A model generated the notes under the pieces. That model was not told where the DNA came from, ran no database searches, and saw only the letters and a program-made list of their open reading frames with translations. Shown piece after piece: positions 1 to 14,000 of a stretch of 64,000 nt of DNA. The stretch's first letter is position 1; every line of letters starts with the position of its first letter. Source of the stretch: Phocoena phocoena (Eukaryota > Chordata > Mammalia > Artiodactyla > Phocoenidae); assembly GCF_963924675.1 (NCBI RefSeq), contig NC_089234.1, forward strand, positions 63,461,588-63,525,587. The letters run 5' to 3'. The translations under genes were made by a program, and so were the position numbers.

Positions 1-3000
1 CTAGAATATATAACTTCTTACACAACTTTTTGTAAAACACTCAAACACTAATAAAGTTGAGGGTCAAACATTGCTGGGATAGGTAAGGGGAACACTTGAT
101 GCTAACCTGGGGTTCCTAAAAACTGAATTTGCCTCTAACTGAAAGGGCTGAATAAAAGTTTTTAATTCTTTTTGGTATTATTCCAAAAAGGATTGGTGAA
201 ACAATTTTAAAAGACAACCTGAGCTAGATCACTGCTATCCTTAAAATGAACCCTGTGTGTTTGGGTAGGGGACATGGGGGATGGAGACAGAACAGAGAGG
301 GTGGAAGCAATAGTTTTAATTTAAAGAAAATTAAAGAGGATTAAAAACTGTAAAAAGAATGAAAGTACACTTAGTGACATTGTAGCTTCAGTAAAATGAG
401 TAAAGAAAAATAATAACAAGCAGAGCTTCTAGTCAAAGATGATAAGTTTATGCCTAGCCAAATGGAGAAGAAACCAATTTACTTTGCAATATAGTTTCTC
501 CAAAAATGAAAATGTTTCTGACAGTTGCTAGATTTTTTTCCTGATAAATGAGACAAGAGAGAATGCCTTTCATAACAGCTGCTAGGAAATTTTTTTCTTT
601 TTTCTTTTTAGGAAAACTAGGTTTATACTGTTAACCCAGGGTTTCCAAAGTTGCACCCACACATAAATGGGTTAACTCGACTAATGTATAACATTTCTAC
701 CTTAGACTAAGTTTTGCTTTAATTTAAGGGACATCTATGGCTGAACGAACTAGAAGAAAATTTATGACCCAGGCAGGGTCATGGACATCACAGTAGGGAT
801 GGGAAAGGAGTACAACCAACAAAGAAAAGATTAGTGTTAGACTTTTAAAGCTAGAAATATTAAACATTGCATACTAGCCAAAGAGAAACACATTTTGGTG
901 CCCTTACAGAAGAAGGGAAAATGAGGAGTGGCAAAATTAGAAATACATTTGGATTACTTGAAGGAACAAAACACATGCCCTTTGAAGCGAACAATGGTAT
1001 TCGATTGGGTGCCCAGAAGAAACTGGCATTGAAACAAAGTCATTCAGGTCCTGGAACGCAGAGAATTAAAGTTTGTAGAGTTCATTGTGGACAAAAAAAG
1101 TGATGTCCTGCATAAAAGCGAGCTCCACCATCTCCAAAATTAACAGAGGAACTTACACTCTTATTTTATACACTAGAGAAAAGCAAAGATTCCTATGGTC
1201 TCAAAACATTTTAAGGAAATAACAAATTCCACTTCTGATAAAGGACATACTGATTCTTTCCAAACTGTATTCCAGAGCCGTGGATGGCATCTTTTTTTAA
1301 GTTGAGAATTGTGTTTTATTCAGAGGACTTCCTGAGGAATTCAAGCCCAGGAGGCAATCTCTCAGATAGTTCTGAGGGACTGCTCCTGGCATCATTTTCT
1401 AAACCTGTTAGAAGAAAGCTCAACATGGAGCACAATTTGGTTTAGATAAATCCAGACTTCTTCAGAAATCAGAGCACTGATTCTATCACTTGGATAAGTG
1501 TGCCACAACCACTGACATTGAAGTTATACAAGTTCCATACATTTATGGGCAAGTTTAGGAGCTGTACACAACAAAACTATTCTAATACTCATAGATAGTC
1601 CCATCAAAATAAACTATGCTGGGACTTAGTTGTGAGGCCAACTAGGCAAGAGTGTGAATAGACTGTACAACTATAGCTAGGGAGTATGTACAATAGAAAT
1701 ATACTTTCCCCAATTATTCCAACCATTCAGTCTTTTCTAACTCCTTATATATGCCAAACACTTGTTCGAGGGGAAATAAAAACCTGTACTCTATCAGTAC
1801 TTGATATTTGTTTATTGAAATAGCAAATAGGACTATTGCCACATTTTGTGAGATGAATTAACAGGACAGCTTCATAGGTAAAAGTCATCTAGATTTCCCA
1901 CACAAGGCCCACAGAACTCTGCAGGCAGGGAAATCTTGATCCAATTTCACTTAATTTCTTTCCCTGAACCACTCAGAAAATAACTCAAAGCCATTTTATT
2001 TTTGACTTGTACCAAAAATAAGGTTACTTCGCAGCGATAAAATCCCCTGTGGGTGAGCAGATCAAGCCTGTTTTCCTACAGTCCTCTTAACCACAAAGTG
2101 GCCTTCACTTGACTGTTCAAATTTTAATTACAAACATAATTGCACATTGACACTCACATCTGCTGTCTGAGCTCCAGTGATTGAATTGTATGTCTTCTAA
2201 GGTGTCTTCCAGGGCTGTGAGAGGCCTCTATATTTACCTTATTTCACAATTCTCATCAAAAATTTCTACAAAAGATCAAAATTCCCAGTTGTACTAAATC
2301 TAGACAAGAAAGATTTCCATGCATCAAGAAGTTGTGAAACAGATGGTAGCTATATATTAAAGGTCACATACAGCTACTGATTTACTTGGCACATTCAAAG
2401 GAAATGCTGTGCCCATATTCAGTGGAAGTTGTCATGCAATGTCAAAAGTTTGTTCCAGATAAAAGATATAATTTGTTTTAAGAAGACTAATTTAAATAGA
2501 TTGGGGTGATTTTCATACATGCTATTGTGAAATAAATGATAATCAGTAGGAGTCCACTGAAGTAGTAACATTAGAAAGTAGGTTACTTCATATGAATTAA
2601 GTCAGTATCTCATTTACACAGGGGTATGCATTCAATTAACTATGCAGTGGGGTTATGTCTAATTGCTTATGAATCTCATCTAGTTGAAATTCTATATTTA
2701 ACAAATGAAATTGTTTCATCCACATGCAGATTGCATAATAAAGATGTGGAAGGTTATTTAAGATGCAAACATTTTGCTAACATGTTGCAAAAATTTACCT
2801 ATAGTTAAACATTTTCAGCTAGCCTCACTTTCCAATAATATATTTCAATCAGGTTTATGACATGATGTATTGGTACTTTGTGGATGAATTGGAAAGATGT
2901 AGGTGAGGCTGACAAGCACAAGAAAAACTTTTCATCGATGGCCTGAGATCCATTAGAAGCAGGATTTTGAAGGGCAGCATGACACTTTGCAGGATTCTAC

Positions 3001-3214
3001 AACAGGTAGGAATTATTCTCTCATTATAGTTGGTAACTCTGTAACTACTATGAACAGACTGGGCTAACGTGGGAGTCAAGTATCAATGAATTCAATTATA
3101 CCATGAACAAAGGCAGAAGTTTAAAAACCCAACGAGTGCTATAAAAGGGGTAAAACAAAAGGTGATAGTACAGTAAAACATTAAGTGTAGAAATAATGTT
3201 AGATGACCAGTTTT
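1..3214. other. Region 3' of TET1, no gene recognised
   Basis: Unique-looking AT-rich sequence without CHR SINEs or a recognisable coding exon. The open frames at 867-1103, 2626-2808 and 2855-3079 show no protein family I know and have no exon-like borders. About 1290-1400 (aattgtgttttattcagagg and on) faintly resembles an artiodactyl LTR, but I cannot support a name. Confidence 0.5.
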
Positions 3215-5898
3215 CTGAGTGAAAATGTCATTTCAAACAAATTTATTTCCTTGCTTCATGAGAAAGAGCATTCTAAAAACAGTATAGCCAGCATACAATC
3301 ACAATGCTGCAGGACACTGAATAAGCATGAGCTTTGAAAAAAAAAAAAAAGTCACAGGGCAAACAACGGGATGGTACACTGTGAAATTTAGGAAAGAGTT
3401 CAACAAGGAAGGAATCATATGTGGGTCCCACCAAGGGGCTATCAGTTGAGGCAGGCCATTCATGGTGTTACTTACAATAACAGAATGGAAATATTTTAGT
3501 TGATATAGGGTATTTTCATGTACTTGTTTTGGTAAATTGCAACTAACTTCACAAATCCAAATAGTCCCCTAAGTCAACATTGGTGCTTCAAGTTTAGATT
3601 GTTAAGGAATTTATTTAAAGTTGGTGACAAACTGATTTGAATTGCTGCAGATGTTATCACAATGGATTGTTTTGAAGGAAATTTGCTATTTTTGAAAAAT
3701 GTGTTAGATTATCTTTCAGGATTTTAATTCTTCAAGTTTACTATGTCATGGGTGGTGACAAAGAAAAACAAAAGCTAATACTTAAATTTGGGGGACAGTC
3801 AATAAAAATTGAATGGAAGAACAGATAGATGGGTGGATGGATAAAGGATCTTATAACTTTATCCATTAAATCTGGTGAGGAAATAATTTCTAGTGGGAGC
3901 TAAGGCCTAAATTCTAAAACAAAATATCACAAGGGTGTATTCCTGATAGTCTAATACTAGTAATATCTTATTGAAGCAGCTGAAACAATAAACAATCACT
4001 TATTTATATACTTATATGTATAAGTAACCTTAGGCTCACAAAAATATACATGTTTTAAAACAAATCTAAGGCACACAAAATACTAAAACAAGTCAATGAA
4101 TTACTCTATTTTACATATTCAAGAAGCAGAAATCTACTCAACAAGATGATCGTCTATCAATGGACATTTTGTTATTTACAATCCCTTCATATTCCTTTAG
4201 TCAAAATTAGTCAAAAGCTTGAAACTGATACTTTGCACCATATATTATTTTAATATAAGTTACAATGAGTTTTCCTTTAGAGAGCTTGTTGGAACTTTTG
4301 CTTTTGCACCAGAATTGTGAGTGTTAGCGGTTGTGGGCTTCCTATGGCATTTCCAAGGGAGAAGCACCAGTAGGTTTTCCATACTCCCAAGGAATCTGAC
4401 ACTTTGAATGTTATAGCACCTCTGCATTTTAACAGAATCAAGTATTTCATTGAAATTTCTTCTTGTTCTTTGTTTGGGCAATTACTTTTGTTTTGCTATA
4501 AAATGAGTTAATAAAGTAATGGGAAAAAATAATGGGGGGGGGGAGGAACTAAAGTAAATGGAATGCCTATTTTCCCATTACCTAGAAGAACATGAGTTAA
4601 CATTTCCCCAGAACAATATACTTAGATGAACTACTTTGGATTAGCTCTTAATGGACAAACCACGCTTATAATACCATTCCTACTGTTTGTTTACCGTGTG
4701 GGGGTGTGTGTGATGATGATGATAGGGAATTTACTTTCAAAATATTTCTACAGGACATTTATTCTTATTCTGGAGCAGAATGACTTTCAGAATGAATAAG
4801 GCAATATGGGGTGGATAAGGTTCTTGCTACTTAATTTTTGTATTTTATCACCTTGAAACTTTAGAAGCATTTGACTCTTCAGAATCCTGTTATGCCTCAT
4901 CTCCTTTTGGAAACACCTTCCATGAATTATATTGAGAAAGCTGGGGTGAAAGTAAATTAGGGCCATTGTTGTTCAATAAATCAGAAGAGACCATTCTTAT
5001 TTAGTTCCAAAGAAAAGTTAATCAATATTGGTAATATGCTTCCTAATTCCAATTTTAGAGAGAATTAACCATTTTTGCATGACCTAACTATTTTATATAA
5101 GTAGCTAATCTTTGAATGAGAAAGGACTCATTTAAATACAAACCATATACATGATTAAAATACATACTGCAGGTAACAAGATGGAACTCTACACAGCAAG
5201 AATAAATGATTTCTCTTGTATGCAAATATGCACAAACAACAGACAATAGGATTCTTATACTATACTATTTCAAGTTACTTTTAAAAATAGAAAGTGCTTT
5301 TAAAATATATATTTACAATTTATGAACAGCCTCCAACCATCACCAACAATAATGAATTATTTTATACAGGAGAGAGATTTTAAGAGAGAAAACATTTCAT
5401 TGGTTTATTTCAAAGGAATATGCCGAGTTTCTAGCAATGATTGGAAGATGTTAGAACAATGGCACCATGAAATAATAATTCAGCTTATTTTTGTGTCGAT
5501 GTGGTTAAGCACCAGAAGCTGTGTAGAGTTAACACTGTGTCTTAATTTTACATCATAGCACATGAACCTGTTAAAATCCTCTAAAAATGACTCGTTTCAT
5601 AGTAAACAATTTAAAGCACCAAACTGAGTGATTCTACCAAGGTTAACACCTAACCAAAACATCTCTTTATGTATTTAAAACTATAAAACTTTTATTTTTG
5701 CTTAAAATGTGCACCTTCTACCAATTGTCAAAATATAGTCACAGTTAAGAAATACCCACCCCCCAATTTTTTTTTTTTTACCTCAGCCTTCAAATGGGTG
5801 AGATGAAGATATAGTAAACGACAACATGACTTTCTTTTAAGAGCACCTTGAAAAAATACACTGCACTCGCAAAGGCATTAAGAAGGGGAGAAAAACCT
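3215..5898 (-). other. TET1: Probable TET1 3' untranslated region
   Basis: The sequence after the stop is AT-rich and unspliced, with no CHR SINE. AATAAA hexamers on the minus strand occur at 5696-5691, 5409-5404, 3615-3610 and 3247-3242. The left boundary given assumes use of the 3247-3242 signal and a roughly human-length 3' UTR of 2.6 to 2.9 kb, recalled from memory. The sequence alone cannot show which site is used. Confidence 0.4.
3242..3247 (-). promoter_or_regulatory. Candidate TET1 polyadenylation signal AATAAA
   Basis: A canonical hexamer on the minus strand about 2.65 kb after the stop codon. It is one of four such hexamers between here and the stop. The choice is based on the expected 3' UTR length only. 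Confidence 0.3.
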
Positions 5899-6911
5899 TC
5901 AGACCCAATGGTTATAGGGCCCCGCAACATGTGTGAGAGCATAAGGGGACACGGTGACAACATTGTCATGGGTTAATGTTAACGCTTTGTGGGAAGGAAT
6001 CTGGTTAAATTCATTAACTTCAGGGGACAGTTCAGGACCCTCGTTAGCTGCCTGGTCTTTCTGCTCGGAGGCTTTAGTTTTCTTATTCTTTGCTTCTTTC
6101 GCCTCGAACTTAATCTTGTTTAGTTCGAAGCCGTGTTGGGGCTTATTCAGGTTTTTGTGCTGGTAGAAAACAAGAGAGAGGCGTGTAGGGTGATTCCGGT
6201 TGGGGTGCTCGACAGGAGTCGTGGCATGAAGCTCTCGCCTGGCGCACTCGATCAGAACAGAGCCGTGGGCGGGCGCTATGGCCACCCCACCAACATTGGC
6301 ATCCAGGAAGATGTGCTCACTGTCTGACCAATACTCAACAATGTGGGGCAGTTTCTCCTCAGCAGGTGACAGGGGGTCGTCTGATAGGGGGTCATCTGAC
6401 GGAGGCTCATCTGCTTCAGAATGCTGCTCGTCTTCTTCCGCCAGAGAAGAAGCAAGTTCATGAGGAGAAGGGATGAACGGGGGCTGCTGGTTTGGCTGAT
6501 CAGAAGTTAGCTGCTCAGATGGACCAGTGGGAGGCTCAGAATAAGCCGGGGAATCTGTCATGGGAGTAGACAAGGTGGAAAGAGGAACCATTTCACCAGG
6601 CTGTGCAATTTCAGCACACTCCTCAGCAGCTACGTTAGCACCACTGTGTCTTGCAGAAGGCATTGTGCAGTGGGGATTGCTACCTCTTTCTGAAAACCCG
6701 TACGAAACTGATGCATCATTCTTAAAAGGAACTGTTGGGACCGGAGCAGTCTTAGGGGACCAGGAGAAGCCTGGAGCTAAGTGTGCCTCTTTCACTGGGT
6801 GAGGAATGGATGGGGTCGGTGAGTAGGTTTTAGTGTTGTCCGAACCTTTGAAGATAAGGTGGGGTTCAGTTTCACTTTTTATTTCAGGTTGCACAGTCTC
6901 TGTTTTATTCC
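5899..6911 (-). CDS. TET1: TET1 exon 12, coding part (catalytic core, second half, and stop)
   Basis: The acceptor is tgtttag|GGAATAAAAC. The first about 180 residues are the Pro/Ser/Glu-rich insert that splits the catalytic fold, with a small acidic repeat ([10 protein letters not shown]). The second half of the beta-helix follows: [32 protein letters not shown] and [18 protein letters not shown]. The His codon of HATTP at 6228-6226 is the third Fe(II) ligand and the Arg codon of PTRLS at 6183-6181 binds 2-oxoglutarate. The C-terminus is [10 protein letters not shown] with TGA at 5901-5899. LPHIVEYW has Val where I recall Asp in human. Open frames on the plus strand here are shadows. Confidence 0.97.
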
Positions 6912-8052
6912 CTAAACAGAGAAAAGGACACCAAATGTGAAGATAAATACAAACTACTTTTGGTAGCTGTTGTCTTTAAACAGTATTTTTAAAGAGATGT
7001 ACAGAGAATAATAGAACGGAACACTGATGGTGGCAATTTGGCCAGTTTTGTTCTATTTACTTTAAGCCTGACATATGCACACGTTAAAAATTGTAGGTAG
7101 TTTACGTACGCTTTTTCACCCAACATTTTTTTCTTAAAAAATTATTTACTTTGGAAATAATCATAAATAAGTTCACAAATTTAGCCAGAAGGATATCCAT
7201 TGTCTAAAATGGTAAGATATTGGAAATGAACCAATTGGCTATGAAGCAAATATTAAAACCATACATCAGAATACAGCGCCAGTGATAACATGGTGACCAA
7301 GAGCAATATTTCACTCCCCAAAGAGCTGTTTAGATACATTTTAGGTATTGCATGATCTCATTTTTGAAAATGTTAAGAAAGTAACAGTTTATAAAGATTT
7401 CTGAGTAATGAAAGCATCATAACCGGCAAAGTTAATTATTAGGCAAAGAAAAGTCACATAAATAAGCTATTCCTACCCCTCAGAACAAGTGCATTTAAGC
7501 TCTGTTTCTTTCTCACCAAGTAGGTAGATCATTATTATGACATTGGACAAAAGGTGGGCCATCTGCTCTGACATATCCACACAAACCTAACATCAAATGA
7601 AAACATTTTTCTTGAGGACATTCTCCCTGTTTTGATGTTCTAATAAAATGTTTGCAAGGCAAAAGTAGTAGATTTTAAGGACCAAGAAATAGCAAAGTTG
7701 TCTTGTTTTAAAATAATTAATATAATAGTAAACATTTATCTAATTCAGAAGATCTGCAATTTTCCCTCAGATGATATAACCTGGAGACACAATAATTCTC
7801 ATGTCTAAAGAGAACTTATATACAGGACCCGAGGAGTGGTATATCAAGAAATCTGTGCTACTATCTGTGGCTGCATCTACTATTTTAGAGGTTAAGTTGT
7901 CAACAAAGTACAACTCACAGGAAGGAAAGATTTAAAATATGATGAGTCTTTTATTTAATTGGAAAAACCTGTAAAAAAGCTTTCATGGGTAATATTACAA
8001 AAGGACAAGAAGTTTTAGGCCAAATATTGTGCATTTGGCTACTAATAAGGTA

Positions 8053-8086
<34 letters not shown>

Positions 8087-11000
8087 AAAGAATAGCATGT
8101 AAAGATGCTATTAGGAAATGACACAAAGATGAAAATGTTATGACTACTGTTTACAAGCAGCATGGAACCAGATATGTGAATCTTAAAATAAACCTAAATT
8201 AAATATCTGTAAAGTGGAACTACAAGCAAAAAGGAATGATAATTGTCCCTTGCCTTGCCTCTTCACTATCTCTATTGAATCTTTCTCAGTGTTATATAAA
8301 TGTCTGCACAGTCAGTTGTCTCATCTTAAACAAACAACTTCTCTTAAAAATATAAAAATCAAAGAAGTTAAAGAATACACTGTAATTCTTAGTTTGAATG
8401 TCAGTTTAAATTAATAGTGTTTTTTTATTTTTTAGGCTCCTTGGAGGAATGGCTGATTTTAGATATGGGGCAGGATTACATAAGAGGAACCTGGAACATC
8501 TTGTCAGAACAGAAACTAAGGAAGTTACCAAAGAAAATCGGGGTCATGACAAAAGAATCAGAAGCCACCTTGAAGTGTTTCTACTGATCCAAGACAGGAA
8601 TTTGAATGAAAGCATATGAATTTGAAGATTTTAAAGCATTTTCAAATATAGTGGGAAAAAAAAACCCTTCTTAATATACATTGAAATATAAACTATGTTA
8701 AAAAAGACATAAGTTCAAAATGATACTAAATTAAAAAAAAAAAGAAAAACAATTGATCACACTGGAAGACGCTTGGGAACTAACTTGTTTTGTTAACACT
8801 GGTGAATAAAGGCAAATAGCTAAGCATTCATTCTGATTTCTTTAATCACCCATACCTCAGAATTAACAAGTTATTACAAGGACAATTTCTTTTTAAAAGA
8901 AGATTTAAAAAGTGGAAAAAGAATGACAAACTCCTAATGAAATAAAGAACATGTAATATGACCATAAGTGTTTCTAAAACCATTAGGTAGAAAGCTGTTA
9001 GGGAACATTATAATCAGTCAATTAGGTTAACAACACCTGACCTAGTCTTTTTTCTTTATGCGGCATGTGGGATCTTAGTTCCCCTACCAGGGATCGAACC
9101 CGCACCACTTGCAGTGGAAGCGCTGAGTCTTAACCACTGGACCTCTGAGGAAGTCCCTTGACCTAGTCTTAACATCACAAAAAGACACACCAAACACTAT
9201 GTACTTCCTGATGTGAAGAAATAGGAGTATATAAATCACAGATACTGTTCTGGCCATAGTAATTTTTTTTTTTTAAACTGAAGTTGAATTTGCCTCTATG
9301 GACAATGGTTTCTGCTATAATGAAAAAATGAGGGAAAAGAAGAAAAGCAAGCTTTAAATAAAAAAAAATGTATAGGAGACATATCAACTAAATATAATGT
9401 GTGACCTCGTTTGGATACTGATTTAAACAAACCAAATGTAAAAGACAAAAAATCAATTAGGAGACAAGTGGAGCAATTTGAACACTGACTGGTATTAAGG
9501 CGTTATTTGATTTTTGTTTGCTTTTCTTAGGTACTGTGGGTATAAAGATTCCTTCTCTTTTAGTGACACATAGAAGATGATTCAGTGGGTAAGATATGAC
9601 TTCTACAATTTGTTACCAAAAAAAAAAAACAACAACAAAAAACTGCACAAATCATATCTTTATATTTTCATACCCATGTGGCCTAGGTAATGGTATAGAT
9701 GACGCAGAATGGCTATGTATTGAAAAACTTTTAAACTAGGAGTCTATGAGGGAAGTGGAATTCATTATGTAATTCACTCACTTTGTACCTTTTTTAAAAT
9801 TTCCATTTAAGGAAAAAACCCTCAACTCTATAACCTTCACTCCATTCAGTTGACCCCCTTTATAGCCAACATGCATGTCTTCCATTTCTCTCCCATTTCC
9901 CTATAAACCTACTTCCTTCATTCTCACCACTGTTCTGCACCCTGCTCTAGCAGTCGTCTTCAAATGTAAAGATAAAATCTCAGTTTTCCTCTCACTTGCC
10001 ACAGGAGCAGCATTTGACAGGGCTGATCACTCCTCTCTGTGGTTTCACGCCTACCACACCACACCTTCCCAGTCTAAGTCTCTCTTGCTGGTTTGTCCAC
10101 ATCTCTGAAACCTCTACAAATTGAAAATTCCCAGGATTTGTCCTCGATCAAATTTCCTTTTCACCTCCTTCTCTGTGATTTCATTCACACTCAAGGCTTC
10201 AAATACCATCTCTATCCAGTTGACCTCTTAAATTTTATCTCCAGTCTGAACCTGTTCTCTGAATTACACTCTTATTCAACTGCTTACCTAACATCTAGAC
10301 TTGAATGTCTACAGGTGTCTCGAACTTTTACCATGTCCAAAAGTGGGCCTCTGATTTCCCTCTTTATCTTGCCAAATCTGTTCCTCTTTGGTGGTTTAAC
10401 CATCCTTCCAGTTTCTTCCAGCCAATAACATCAGGGTAAATCTTGACACTTTTTTTGGTCCACACTCCAGACTTAAATCTATCAGAAATCCCCAGGACTT
10501 CCCTGGTGGCACAGTGGTTAAGAATCCACCTGCCAATGCAGGGGACACGGCATCGATCCCCGGTTCAGGAAGGTCCCACGTGCTACGGAGCAATGAAGCC
10601 CGTGTACCACAACTACTGAGCCTGCACTGTAGAGCCTGCAAGCCACAACTACTAAAGCCCACGTGCCTAGAGCCTGTGCTCCGCAACGAGAAGCCATCAC
10701 AGTGAGAAGCACACTCACCACAACGAAGAGTAGCCCCCACTGCCTGCAACTAGAGAAAGCCTGTGCATAGAAACGAAGACCCAACGCAGCCAAAAATAAA
10801 TAAATAAAATACAGTAATTTAAAAAAAAAAAGAAAAGAAGTCCCATTGACTCTACCTTAAAAACATCCAGAATCAGACATTTCTCCTGTCCTCCTCACTA
10901 GTCACTATGGTCCAAGCTCCATCATCTCTTTCTTGAGTTGTTAGGATAGCCTGTTTATGATCACCCTACTATTCTATTCTCTACCCCACTTGACTCTAGT

Positions 11001-14000
11001 TTCAATCCAGTAACTGGGATGTTAGGTTTGAGTCAGATTATAGCCCTTCTCTATTTCTCACTCAAATATAGGCCAAAGTCTTGACAGCAATCTACAAAGC
11101 CCAAGATAAATGGCTCAGATGCCCCTCTTACCTCTCTGATCTCACATCCTACAATTCTCCCCATTTCACACTGTGCACCAACCATACTGGCCTCTTTGCT
11201 TACATCAAGTATTCAAGGTAAATTCCCATCTCCTGAACTTTGCACTTGCCACTTCTTCTACCTGGAATGCTATTTCTCCAAATAAAAAACATTGCTGATC
11301 CTCATTTCCTTTAGGACTTTGCTCAAATGCCTCATTCTCAGTGAATCCTTTTTTGACAACCCTATTCAAATGGAATTCTTTCACAGCACTATGTTCCCTC
11401 TTATTCACTGCTACATTTCCGATACCTCGAACAGGTCAAAGTAGTGCCCAGTAATATTTGTTGAATGGACTACTTAAACTGATGCTAAAGCTGATGAAGA
11501 AGAAAAAAAAAAAAAAAGCTGATGAAGTAAGACTTCAAGGAAGTGATGTCATTTTATGTATGCTGAGAAGGGGCTTTGCTTCAAAATAGCTGGGGAACAA
11601 ACAATAAGAACATGTTTCGTTTTTGCTTTTTTTTAAAAAAAAAGAATAAAAATAGAGAAAAAAATACCAAGAAATACTGATGGGTCACCTTTTTGTTGGC
11701 TTTTAATTTTGGCAAGTACATAGAAATATATTCACTGTTTTAGTTTAAACTCTAAACAAACTATATAAAAATAATTGGCTAACTTGATTGGTAGATATCT
11801 GATCTAAAGTTTTTCTTTTCATAATGCCTCACTCCACGGGCTTCCCTGGTGGCGCAGTGGTTGAGAGTCCGCCTGCCGATGCAGGGGACGCGGGTTCGTG
11901 CCCCGGTCCGGGAAGATCCCACATGCCGCGGAGCGGCTGGGCCCGTGAGCCATGGCCGCTGAGCCTGCGCGTCCGGAGCCTGTGCTCCGCAACGGGAGAG
12001 GCCACAACAGTGAGAGGCCCGCATACCGCAAAAAAAAAAAAAATAAATAAAATAAAATAATGCCTCACTCCTAAGAGAGTGGCAAAAACAATAAAGAAAA
12101 ATAAGATGCAAAGACAAGTGCAAACTGAACTGCCAGTGAAAGTTGTGCACAGAAAATTATCAGGCTCAATAAGCCTTACCTAAAAGTGGCAGCGATGAAG
12201 CCTTACTGTTGTTTGTCATTGAATTATTCTTCCGCTTGATTCGAGGAATAAATTTCTTTTCCACAGCCCTTATCTTATGTGCGAGAACCTCTGTCATCAT
12301 TGCTGCTCTCTTCTTCCCAGAACGAGGAACTGGCTGAGTAAATCGTGTTCTTTTTCTGCGGTGGGGTGCGAGGACCATGATGGCCCCAGATTTGATCTTG
12401 GCTTCCATTCCGTCCCTTGAGCCAAACTCATCTGTGTCTGAAAGTTTATAAAGAGGAAGTACATGCAGCTGCTCATCTTGAGGAATAACACCAAATGAGC
12501 GGTTATCTTCTCGTGTTAAAGTGCAGACCTGATAGGAAGAAAACATGAAATGGGAACTAGAGATCCTGCACATTCATAATAGATATTCCTACCTTCTTAT
12601 TGTTGCCATTGTGAAAGGGAACTGTTTTCAGTTGGTTACTGCTGGTATATTCATTCATTTTGGAAAAATATTTTATATATCAAGCCACTCAATGCTTTTC
12701 AATTTGAATAACTTATCAACTGTTTGTAAGCAGACCAGTATAATGTTGAGTTGATTTTGTAAGTACATATTATACATGTTTATGCATTTTATAATATTTT
12801 AAGTCACCTTCTTTGTTACATTCCATCTTATTTCATTGTCTAAGTTAAGGAACAGTCACTGAATTGTTCACTACCTTCATATTAAATATTAGCTAATAAA
12901 AAGATATTACTTTAGCTTATAAATCACACTATTTCTTAATACTTAAATAATGTGGACTTCCCTGGTGGCACAGTGGTTAAGTATCCACCTGCCAGTGCAG
13001 GGGACATGGGTTCGAGCCCTGGTCCGGGAAGGTCCCACATGCCGCGGAGCAACTAAGCCCGTGTGCCACAACTACTGATTCCACGTGCCACAACTACTGA
13101 AGCCTGTGCACCTAGAGCCCGTGATCCACAACAAGAGAAGGCACCGCAATGAGAAGCCCGCACACCGCAACGAAGAGTAGCCCCCGCTTGACTCAAGTAG
13201 AGAAAGCCCTCGCGCAGCAACAAAGACCCAACACAGCCAAAAGTAAATAAATAATTAAACAAACAAACATGAGAAGAGGGACTAAAACTTAGTTTCACTC
13301 TGAACCTAATCCAACCTGATCACTAATATTCTCTAATGAAGAGCAGCTCACATAAAATGTACTAGCCAAGCATGATGTTGAATCACTCTTTGGCTAAGAT
13401 TCATCTGGATGGATGTATAAAATTTCAGCATTTGGAAATAACATTGGTCTCAGAGACCATAGGCAACATCAGTGAAAAGGTGTGATAGGGAAAAAGTTGT
13501 TTTGGCTCCTTAATCTGTTACTGATAGACCTCACTGAGCAAATAAGGAAGGAAGGCTGCCTTTTGATGGATCAGACGGTACACTTCCAATCAGAATGTAA
13601 TAATCATAGCTATGTCTTCTAAGAGGCCAAAATCGTGTAGTGCAGAAATAGAGGTAATCACTCTCTATTAATCTGTTTTACTAGGTAAGAAGAGAACTAC
13701 TACAAGCAAACTCATTTCCCTTATAAAAGGACTATTGGGGGCTTCCCTGGTGGCACAGTGGTTGAGAGTCCGCCTGCGGAAGCAGGGGACACGGGTTCGT
13801 GCCCCGGTCCGGGAGGATCCCACGTGCTGCAGAGCGGCTGGGCCCGTGAGCCATGGCCGCTGAGCCTGCGCGTCCGGAGCCTGTGCTCCGCAACGGGAGA
13901 AGCCACAACAGTGAGAGGCCCGCGTAACGCATAAAAAAAAAAAAAAAAAAAAAAAAGGACTATTGCACGATTTTTCCTGTGGTCTTCTCCTTAATTTAAG

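Larger units (their letters stand above)
6912..12179 (-). other. TET1: TET1 intron 11
   Basis: Bounded by gtaagg and tttag. From 6912 to about 9040 I see only unique AT-rich sequence with a TC/TA microsatellite at 8053-8087. The rest holds one short SINE, an L2 relic with a nested SINE, a short duplicated poly(A) structure (11487-11527) and a young short SINE. Confidence 0.9.

Noticed and set aside
867..1103. 78-residue frame in the 3' flank
   Set aside because: No recognisable protein, no splice borders, and an isolated frame of this length is expected by chance in this much DNA.
5954..6802. Plus-strand frames opposite TET1 exon 12
   Set aside because: They are shadows of the real minus-strand coding sequence, with no domain and no independent start context.
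11836..11915. tRNA gene-like A and B box segments in the SINE heads
   Set aside because: The heads descend from a tRNA but do not form a full cloverleaf gene and are linked to SINE bodies.
11819..12150. Recurrent 60-140 residue frames containing [17 protein letters not shown] or similar, here and at many other sites
   Set aside because: All coincide with CHR SINEs. The repeated protein sequence reflects the GC-rich repeat, not a gene family.
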